A stretch of 44,863 bases of DNA from the IMG/VR virus record IMGVR_UViG_3300012263_000119, positions 1-44,863 of that record; one strand, given 5' to 3'. The translations under genes were made by a program, and so were the position numbers. The notes under the pieces were generated by a model that was not told the DNA's origin, searched no databases, and saw nothing but the letters and a program-made list of their open reading frames with translations. The stretch comes from a virus. Shown here piece by piece: positions 39,774 to 44,863 of this stretch. The stretch's first letter is position 1. Each line of letters begins with the position of its first letter.

Positions 39774-40456
39774 CTTAGGGCAAACTCCTGCTGTAATTTA
39801 ATATTGTCAAAGAACTCCTTCTTTGTACCTGCATCATCTTTAAATGCACCATGTAGCACAGTTGTTTGTGTAAGACTGCTAGTTGCCATAATGCCTCTAT
39901 TTTCGCAACATCCGTGCTGAGCCTGAATGTAGACTCCGATGTCACAGGACTTCGTAGCATTGCCAATTTCCTTAGCAATGTCTACTGCTAGTTCTTCTTG
40001 CAGGGTTCCGCGTCTTGCACACCATTGCGCAATTCGAGTATACTTACTCAGTCCAATAAGTTTGTCAGCAGCAATAATACCAATGTAAGCTACACCGGAC
40101 ACTGGCTGATGATGATGCGAACACATGCTCTTTAGTTCGGAACGAACAACTAGCATACCGTTGTATCCAGTAACTGAATCATTTGGAAATGCTGTCGCAG
40201 CTGGTATTTCATTGTACCGACCACTCATAATTTCTTTGATGTACATTTTGGCAAGGCGTCTGCCTGTGTCTTTGCTATTCGGGTCGTTTAACCTGTCGAT
40301 TACCAAACTATCTAGAACCTGCTCAAACTGAGCAGACAGTTCGTCAATTAGTTCATCTTTTTCGCCTTCTTTAATATATTTTGCAATATTATCGCCTGCC
40401 CAATATCTTGCGCCTGCTTCTTCAATTCTTACTTTAATTAGTTCACTTGTTTTCAT
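39770..40456 (-). CDS. folE: GTP cyclohydrolase I
   Basis: This 228-aa protein has the zinc and active-site blocks 'SMCSHHHQPVSGVAYIGII' (Cys, His, His) and 'QAQHGCCENRGI' (zinc Cys). 'KLIGLSKYTRI' and 'RLAKMYIKEI' are further family marks. The length fits FolE (about 200-225). It opens the ring of GTP to dihydroneopterin triphosphate, the first step to tetrahydrofolate and to 7-deazaguanines. It has its own strong promoter and is followed by queE, which makes the deazaguanine pathway the likely use. Confidence 0.9.
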   Translation of the reverse strand: MKTSELIKVRIEEAGARYWAGDNIAKYIKEGEKDELIDELSAQFEQVLDSLVIDRLNDPNSKDTGRRLAKMYIKEIMSGRYNEIPAATAFPNDSVTGYNGMLVVRSELKSMCSHHHQPVSGVAYIGIIAADKLIGLSKYTRIAQWCARRGTLQEELAVDIAKEIGNATKSCDIGVYIQAQHGCCENRGIMATSSLTQTTVLHGAFKDDAGTKKEFFDNIKLQQEFALR

Positions 40457-40516
40457 TTCTACTCCGAGTTAATGACGTGGATGTCGTAATATATGGTACA
40501 ACATATACTTACTTAC

Positions 40517-40545
40517 ATTGTACCATATATTTAGATTTTTGTCAA
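40517..40545 (-). promoter_or_regulatory. Sigma70 promoter for folE-queE
   Basis: Minus strand: perfect TTGACA (40545-40540), 17 bases, TACAAT (40522-40517), in the 92-base gap between two genes. The ATG of folE is 61 bases past the -10; the leader shows no clear riboswitch fold. Confidence 0.7.
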
Positions 40546-40548
40546 TCA

Positions 40549-40749
40549 TTAATTAAAGTATTTTTTGAGCATTTCTAGTTGGTCGTGGTACTTGGCCATC
40601 TCTGCAAGTTCAATTTCTACAGATTCCATAATATCCGAGTGCTCTCCGATACCCATAGGATTCTTAAGATAAATCTCTATGTTGATTCGGTGCTTCTCGA
40701 TATGCCCTTGGGCATGTAATTCTGCTGCTTTTAACATCTGTTCTCTCAT
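40549..40749 (-). CDS. Small conserved phage protein (66 aa)
   Basis: The frame starts MREQMLKAAELHAQGHIEKH behind AAGGAGA. 'NIEIYLKNPMGIGEHSDIM' and 'ESVEIELAEMAKYHDQLEML' are marks of a family I recall as widespread in T4-like marine phages. It is helical and soluble, probably a dimer. Function unknown. Confidence 0.7.
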   Translation of the reverse strand: MREQMLKAAELHAQGHIEKHRINIEIYLKNPMGIGEHSDIMESVEIELAEMAKYHDQLEMLKKYFN

Positions 40750-40763
40750 GGTATTTTCTCCTT

Positions 40764-40913
40764 TTACCGTTGTCTTGTATTAGTTTCGTTGTGCCATTCA
40801 TAACCTGGATGATACTTAGGTAGTGTTGTGTATAATACTCTGCTGTATTTTAAAAACAACATGGTTAAATCTTTTTCAGAAGCAAAATAAAACTTCCACC
40901 ATGTATTAGACAC
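40764..40913 (-). CDS. Small hypothetical protein with GTG start (49 aa)
   Basis: The frame starts GTG 40913 (MSNTWWKFYFASEKDLTM) with GGAG five bases upstream. It has no in-frame ATG near the start and a TAG seven codons before. The rest, 'KYSRVLYTTLPKYHPGYEW', looks like a real compact domain and fills an otherwise empty gap. I have the impression of similar sequences in marine phages. Confidence is limited by length. Confidence 0.5.
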   Translation of the reverse strand: MSNTWWKFYFASEKDLTMLFLKYSRVLYTTLPKYHPGYEWHNETNTRQR

Positions 40914-40931
40914 TGTACTCCAGTCCTCGTC

Positions 40932-41201
40932 CTACATATATTTTGCCTTGTCAACATTCCAGCAGTATTGATAGTCTTTATTGACGATGTGATACAAAGC
41001 ATCGTCTATGCCGTAACGTTCGATGTATACACGTATGTTTTTCAGCATACGGACGTTCTCGTCGGAATCAAGAACATGTGCTATATACGGATATTCGTCT
41101 TCGATCCCAAGTGTCCACTGCTCTCTATGCATGGTCGCATTTGGTAAATATTCTTGAATTTCCACCTTGTCGATCTTAGATATGTTGACTATACTGGGCA
41201 T
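40932..41201 (-). CDS. Hypothetical protein
   Basis: This 89-aa protein (MPSIVNISKIDKVEIQEYLP) starts immediately after the phosphoribosyltransferase stop. 'EQWTLGIEDEYPYIAHVLDS' and 'YGIDDALYHIVNKDYQYCW' are its clearest segments. It has no recognised motif. Coupled translation with the preceding gene is likely. Confidence 0.5.
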   Translation of the reverse strand: MPSIVNISKIDKVEIQEYLPNATMHREQWTLGIEDEYPYIAHVLDSDENVRMLKNIRVYIERYGIDDALYHIVNKDYQYCWNVDKAKYM

Positions 41202-41744
41202 TTAGTAATTTTCGTATGGATACACAAGCCAAAGGTCATCTTCGGACTTGTTTACTTCGTCCCAGGTATAGTTAACATCGCCAAACGCACTTCCGGTGTT
41301 GTCGGTCATTGTTGCAAAACGGACACTTTTACCCCAAACGTTTTTCCATACATCACTCTCATTTGCCAAGCAACCACTTTGCCAGTCGTCTTTGATCCAC
41401 TCAAACGTAGCACCGGTATCATTGATGTCGTCTACAATAAGAATGTTCTTCCTATGTATTGGATCCCACCTTGCTCCGGTTATGCCTTTTGACCCGTCAT
41501 TGACACCAAACGCTTCTTCGGCCATCCACAGGTTAGATTCAGAATCGTTGAATCCGTCGCGCAATCTAACATTAAGCGTTTGCATACGTATCTTGCTCAT
41601 ATGGCTTAGAATAGTAGCAAGGCAGAGTCCACCACGAGTGATTCCTACTATATAATCGGGCCGCCATTGATCCTCATACATTTGTGACATAATTGAAGTT
41701 GCTGCACTTTCAACATCGTTCCATGTGTAATACTTTTTCTTCAT
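41202..41744 (-). CDS. Phosphoribosyltransferase-family protein
   Basis: I chose ATG 41744 (MKKKYYTWNDVESAATS), whose ATGA overlaps the upstream stop; the protein is 180 aa. 'PDYIVGITRGGLCLATIL' is the PPi-binding loop of type I phosphoribosyltransferases and 'KNILIVDDINDTGATFEW' the PRPP-binding signature (two acidic residues, then D-x-G-T-like). The length fits xanthine/hypoxanthine-type enzymes. It would salvage a purine base, for example for the phage nucleotide pool or a modified base. It could equally be a regulatory PRT; the base cannot be told. Confidence 0.75.
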   Translation of the reverse strand: MKKKYYTWNDVESAATSIMSQMYEDQWRPDYIVGITRGGLCLATILSHMSKIRMQTLNVRLRDGFNDSESNLWMAEEAFGVNDGSKGITGARWDPIHRKNILIVDDINDTGATFEWIKDDWQSGCLANESDVWKNVWGKSVRFATMTDNTGSAFGDVNYTWDEVNKSEDDLWLVYPYENY

Positions 41745-42040
41745 TTCATCATCTCGATGGTAAGACACTTCGTTACATAATCGCCGATCTTTTCACTTTT
41801 GTCAACAAGATAAACTGTATTTTCGTCGCGGTCAGTTACTCTGTTGTAATGGTTGAATTCAAGAATCTGTCCATTTACTGCATTGTAGATTCTAAAACTA
41901 AGTTGGGCATCACCTCGCGGACTATTGGCTTCGCGACGCGAGACGCCTCTGGATGAACAATCTACGGTGTCATAGGCGTCGTTGCGCGCAGATAGTCCGT
42001 TGCTTATCCACTTTATAACTTTTCTCTTAATCCAGTTCAT
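41741..42040 (-). CDS. Hypothetical protein
   Basis: I chose ATG 42040 (MNWIKRKVIKWISNGLSA) because GGAG lies about 10 bases upstream; the protein is 99 aa. It has a basic amphipathic N-terminus and 'LSFRIYNAVNGQILEFNHYN'. No function recognised. It overlaps the phosphoribosyltransferase gene by 4 bases. Confidence 0.5.
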   Translation of the reverse strand: MNWIKRKVIKWISNGLSARNDAYDTVDCSSRGVSRREANSPRGDAQLSFRIYNAVNGQILEFNHYNRVTDRDENTVYLVDKSEKIGDYVTKCLTIEMMK

Positions 42041-42063
42041 TGTACGTTTCTCCAATTAATTTA

Positions 42064-42414
42064 TTATTTGTCATTTTCAACCAACGCTTTTACCATGTCA
42101 AAGTTCTCCTTGGCTAACCGCAAGCTGGGAAATTTCTTCATCTTCTCTTCCAGCTGTTCTGCTTTTTGTTTTTCTTCCATTGCCCACCACATTACATCTT
42201 CAAATGCTGGTAAAAGCTCTACCCTTAATGTCGCACCGTGCCATGTATACCATTGGTTTAAGCTTCCGTCGTAATATTCTACTCGACCATTAAAAGTTCG
42301 CAGCATGCCGTCTAGTGGAATACTACTATTTGGCGTATAATCAGGAGTTATACCGCCGTTTAGCTGCACGGTTATGCTGCCTGAGCCTTCGACTCGTTCT
42401 ATAAAATCTGTCAT
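42064..42414 (-). CDS. Small protein of a local paralogous family
   Basis: ATG 42414 (MTDFIERVEGSGSITVQL) follows AAAGGGAAC; the protein is 116 aa. 'GRVEYYDGSLNQWYTW' looks like the 'YDG-QW' unit seen in phage tip proteins. The end, 'FPSLRLAKENFDMVKALVEN', resembles the ends of the two small proteins encoded at 42411 and 42725, so the three share a C-terminal helix pair. Function unknown. Confidence 0.55.
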   Translation of the reverse strand: MTDFIERVEGSGSITVQLNGGITPDYTPNSSIPLDGMLRTFNGRVEYYDGSLNQWYTWHGATLRVELLPAFEDVMWWAMEEKQKAEQLEEKMKKFPSLRLAKENFDMVKALVENDK

Positions 42415-42509
42415 TTTGTTCCCTTTACTGCATCCCAAGTCTGGTAGATTAACAGTTGCCGATCGTATGCATCTTTCAGTTCTTTTAACTTTGGGTATTT
42501 TTCTTCCAT
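42411..42509 (-). CDS. Very small protein of the same family (32 aa)
   Basis: The frame MEEKYPKLKELKDAYDRQ starts at ATG 42509 and ends at TGA 42413-42411, overlapping the ATG of the next gene (ATGA). It consists only of the 'YPxLxxxxxxY' C-terminal helix motif found in both neighbours. A tight overlap and shared motif support a real but minimal gene. Confidence 0.45.
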   Translation of the reverse strand: MEEKYPKLKELKDAYDRQLLIYQTWDAVKGTK

Positions 42510-42542
42510 GTTAACGTCTCTGTTTAACAATATTAATGTATT

Positions 42543-42707
42543 TCAAACTTCATCTAGTTCCTGTAGAATATCTCTGCCATCTACTGTTAAGCTTGATGAT
42601 ACTATCCTATCGTTAGGAACCACGTTGCTAATAACTGCCGAATTACAATTGGTTGCTGTCCACAATGTCTCATTTGATCCAACTGCGGTGATTACACTGT
42701 TTACCAT
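42543..42707 (-). CDS. Small phage protein (54 aa)
   Basis: The frame starts MVNSVITAVGSNETLWTATN at ATG 42707 and ends with 'LTVDGRDILQELDEV'. The 'L-V(D/N)GRDxLxELDEV' end is, from memory, common in small proteins of T4-like marine phages. The start has AAGAAA upstream. Function unknown. Confidence 0.55.
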   Translation of the reverse strand: MVNSVITAVGSNETLWTATNCNSAVISNVVPNDRIVSSSLTVDGRDILQELDEV

Positions 42708-42724
42708 TTTTTCTTACTCTTTTC

Positions 42725-42964
42725 CTAGTCTTTGCAGTGGTGTTCAACCATGCTATACATTGTTTTAAAATTTTCATAAGCCTTTCCTAATCCTGGATAA
42801 TCTTTGCACATCTGTTCCAGTTTGTGGATATCTGGTAAAGTGTCTACCCACAGTTCTGGCGTCTTGTGAACAAGTACAGCCCATTGGGACCCATCCCATA
42901 CGCTGGCCTGCCCGCCGCTGTCGTACTTTAAATCACCTATGCTGATTGGTTCACCCATTGCCAT
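42725..42964 (-). CDS. Small protein of a local paralogous family
   Basis: I used ATG 42964 (MAMGEPISIGDLKYDSGG); ATG 42958 is an equal alternative. The protein is 79 aa. 'QASVWDGSQWAVLV' parallels 'VEYYDGSLNQWYTW' of the 42064 protein, and 'YPGLGKAYENFKTMYSMVE' its end, so the two are paralogues. It overlaps the epimerase gene by 14 bases. Confidence 0.5.
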   Translation of the reverse strand: MAMGEPISIGDLKYDSGGQASVWDGSQWAVLVHKTPELWVDTLPDIHKLEQMCKDYPGLGKAYENFKTMYSMVEHHCKD

Positions 42965-43823
42965 TGCATGTTCTTTCAAAGTTGTACTGATCTAAACACA
43001 TGTCGCTGATACTCTTTTCTAAAGTAATAAAGTCACTTAGTTTGTCGACAACCGAGCTTACTGCATCTCCTGCCCGCCTGCCAACAATGGTTGTATTTAA
43101 TTTCACACCCGACACTAGTTCCATTGTGTCTAGGACTTCTAAAACACTATATCCTTGGTTACTACCTAGACTTTCGTATGGTGTATTAGTAGGTCCACTT
43201 TCTACAGCCTTTATAATAGCTTTGGACAAGTCGGCAACATGAACATAATCTCTAATACAAGTACCATCTCTTGTTGGATAATCATTGCCGTATATTTCTA
43301 TTTGTGGTATCTTGCCGGCAGCAGCCATTGCTGCAATTTTTATAAGGTGACTAGGCGGTCCTAGTTGTCTGTTTGTTCCGTCAGTTCCGCTTACATTAAA
43401 GAACCTAAAGATAGTATATCCGGTTGCTTTCTCTTTGATTACATCCTCTGCTGCTACTTTACTTCTTGCATACGGACTTGCCATTTCCCAAGCACTGCTG
43501 GTGCTTGCAAACAACACGTGATCTGTTTGCACTCTGTCTAACAAGTTAGCAGTACCAGCAACGTTCACTCGATAATACTCAGTTGGCGCCTTCATACTAG
43601 GGCCGACTAGGCTTCGTCCTGCCAAATGTACCACAGCATCAAACTCGCCGCATACTTCCTTAGTAACATCAAACGTTAGAAAATGGTCATAGTAGCCGCT
43701 GATATCATTGTGTTCTCCCCAGAAATTAATATCCCAAGCAGTTACATGATGTCCATGTTGTTTTAGTAACTTACAAACATGGCTTCCGATGTATCCAGTT
43801 GCTCCTGTGACTAATACTTTCAT
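42951..43823 (-). CDS. galE: UDP-glucose 4-epimerase-like SDR protein
   Basis: This 290-aa protein starts MKVLVTGATGYIGSHVCKL, with the NAD-binding GxxGxxG. 'DAVVHLAGRSLVGPSMKAP', 'FASTSSAWEMASPYARSK' (Ser, and YxxxK) and 'GNDYPTRDGTCIRDYVHVAD' are typical of GalE. The family is usually about 330 long, so loops are shorter. It would interconvert UDP-glucose and UDP-galactose, matching the UDP-glucose dehydrogenase on the other strand. It overlaps both neighbouring genes. Confidence 0.8.
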   Translation of the reverse strand: MKVLVTGATGYIGSHVCKLLKQHGHHVTAWDINFWGEHNDISGYYDHFLTFDVTKEVCGEFDAVVHLAGRSLVGPSMKAPTEYYRVNVAGTANLLDRVQTDHVLFASTSSAWEMASPYARSKVAAEDVIKEKATGYTIFRFFNVSGTDGTNRQLGPPSHLIKIAAMAAAGKIPQIEIYGNDYPTRDGTCIRDYVHVADLSKAIIKAVESGPTNTPYESLGSNQGYSVLEVLDTMELVSGVKLNTTIVGRRAGDAVSSVVDKLSDFITLEKSISDMCLDQYNFERTCNGNG

Positions 43824-44443
43824 CCGTACTCAAACAAATGCAGGCCGGAATTTTTGCACTTCTCCATTTTAATAAGAGACGATTTTCCTAATCTAAACGC
43901 ATACATATTACTCTTCTTCTTTTTATTCTTTTTATTCTTTTTATTCTTTTTCGGCTTGGCCTTTTCGAAATAAGCACGGTTTGTGCTGTCGCCTCTGATA
44001 TAATACTTTTTTTTATGTATTCCAGCAGCAAGCAGTTTTCTTGCAGCTTCGTATGACGAAGACATAAACTCTTTTACCAACGAATGCTTATTCCAATTGT
44101 GTACCTCGACCGAAGTTACCACATTTTCATCGTCGCAGTATCTAACAATTAAAAGATTTTCGGCACTTTGACAAACTAGTGAATCGTTATAATCAGTTGA
44201 TATAATATCGTCCACATGCATTCGACAAACAGTTAATGCTGATAACGCACTATTTTTACGAGTCTTTACTTCCATGTTTAGAGAAGGAATATCTATTCCT
44301 GTTTTCTGTAATACAATGCCTTGACTTTGTATTACATGTTCTAGATATCTTCCTACATTCCCGAGATCTTTTGGATCCTGCTTTGGTACAGGATCTCCAA
44401 CTGCTAGTCCAAATTTTATACTTTTAACTCTCATTTGTGGCAT
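43820..44443 (-). CDS. Putative PD-(D/E)xK-type nuclease
   Basis: This 207-aa protein starts MPQMRVKSIKFGLAVGDPVP. 'QKTGIDIPSLNMEVKTRK' fits the D...(E)xK core of restriction-like nucleases, with Asp near residue 50 and EVK a few residues on. 'NLLIVRYCDDENVVTSVEV' would be a later core strand. A Lys/Asn tract made from a 9-base repeat lies near residue 170. The assignment rests on this motif alone. It overlaps the epimerase by 4 bases and its start touches the next stop. Confidence 0.4.
   Translation of the reverse strand: MPQMRVKSIKFGLAVGDPVPKQDPKDLGNVGRYLEHVIQSQGIVLQKTGIDIPSLNMEVKTRKNSALSALTVCRMHVDDIISTDYNDSLVCQSAENLLIVRYCDDENVVTSVEVHNWNKHSLVKEFMSSSYEAARKLLAAGIHKKKYYIRGDSTNRAYFEKAKPKKNKKNKKNKKKKSNMYAFRLGKSSLIKMEKCKNSGLHLFEYG
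43920..43951 (-). repeat. 9-base tandem repeat encoding Asn-Lys-Lys
   Basis: The unit TCTTTTTAT (plus strand) is repeated about three and a half times. On the minus strand it encodes KNKKNKKNK in the putative nuclease. The unit is three codons, so copy changes would keep the frame; slippage variation is likely. Confidence 0.8.
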
Positions 44444-44863
44444 TAGTATTTCTCCTTAGAGACTTCGTCTCGGTAGCGAGGATTGTTTCTATTCCATTCC
44501 TCGCCGTTGCCTTGCATGATATCAAGGCACCGGTCGATAGTGCCATCTGTCCAATCGGAGATCTCTCCAACTTTTTCGTGCTGCTCTTCGAGTAGCACAT
44601 CTAGCTTGTTAGCAGCATCGTCAAGACTCCACGGAACATACAATCGTGTATGGTCGTTGTTGAAGATCTCAGGGAAGCTGCGGTATGCTGGATATAACAC
44701 ATTAGTACCCAATGCATCTGCTTCGCTTACAGTATTGCTGGTCCAATCCTGTAATGCATTATTTATCATTACACGACTATCATTAAGGATCTCGTAGTAT
44801 TCGTCCTTTTTTAGATCTTCGTATACTTTCAATGTACCTTTTCTAACAAGGTCTTTTGCACGA
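44443..44863 (-). CDS. GT-B glycosyltransferase C-terminal part (5' end outside the window)
   Basis: The frame is open to the window edge, giving 139 residues. 'YYEILNDSRVMINNALQDW', 'TVSEADALGTNVLYPAYRSF' and 'RLYVPWSLDDAANKLDVL' match the nucleotide-sugar-binding C-domain of GT4-type enzymes (E-A...G pattern, then a C-terminal helix). A start inside the window (TTG 44832) is not needed. It joins the epimerase in a small sugar-metabolism set. Confidence 0.6.
   Translation of the reverse strand, partial: RAKDLVRKGTLKVYEDLKKDEYYEILNDSRVMINNALQDWTSNTVSEADALGTNVLYPAYRSFPEIFNNDHTRLYVPWSLDDAANKLDVLLEEQHEKVGEISDWTDGTIDRCLDIMQGNGEEWNRNNPRYRDEVSKEKY

Noticed and set aside
1-44863. tRNA genes, CRISPR arrays, integrase or insertion sequences
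   Set aside because: Gaps between genes are too short for tRNAs and none shows a cloverleaf by eye; no spaced repeat array, transposase or recombinase-like protein was seen.

Overview
The window is AT-rich, tightly packed DNA. Genes overlap by 1-20 bases or sit a few bases apart, and no gene-free stretch exceeds about 110 bases apart from one intron. I read it as part of a T4-like marine myovirus (cyanophage or pelagiphage type). The evidence is virion and tail-fibre proteins, a T4 RNase H-like 5'-3' exonuclease, T4-type late promoter octamers (TATAAATA and variants), sigma70-like promoters, and many small proteins that look like families I know only from marine T4-like phages. The host cannot be named from the sequence. 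No tRNA, integrase, transposase or CRISPR array was seen.

Layout. Bases 1-29594 are read rightwards and 29539-44863 leftwards. Positions 1-2103 hold virion proteins behind late promoters. Positions 2162-8770 hold GT-A type glycosyltransferases, a radical-SAM-like protein without cluster cysteines, and a methyltransferase-like protein. Positions 8749-22340 are a radical SAM island: seven radical SAM genes interleaved with a GT-like protein, two SGNH hydrolase paralogues, UDP-glucose dehydrogenase, a small kinase and a PP-loop (QueC-like) enzyme. The last radical SAM gene is interrupted by a 255-nt group I intron inside the codon between the second and third cluster cysteines. Positions 22354-30189 are a tailoring island: 2OG-Fe oxygenase-like proteins, a fatty acid desaturase, a short PLP enzyme, a methyltransferase, and GNAT-like and sulfotransferase-like proteins. 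It ends in two convergent, overlapping, paralogous oxygenase genes.

The leftward arm holds a tail-fibre gene whose Shine-Dalgarno sequence lies in a hairpin with a late-promoter octamer in the loop, as in the T4 lysozyme gene. It continues with a MoxR ATPase plus VWA/metallopeptidase pair, the exonuclease, a folE-queE operon for 7-deazaguanine synthesis, a phosphoribosyltransferase, a family of very small proteins, a GalE-like epimerase, a putative nuclease and a cut-off GT-B glycosyltransferase.

How the genes may work together (inference): the rightward islands look like a pathway that builds and heavily modifies a glycan, lipid or peptide, either on the virion or on the infected cell surface. 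UDP-glucuronate and UDP-galactose supply, glycosyltransferases, SGNH hydrolases, methyl-, acetyl- and sulfo-transfer, hydroxylation and radical chemistry would all fit. The number of radical SAM and 2OG enzymes in one phage segment is the most unusual property of the window.
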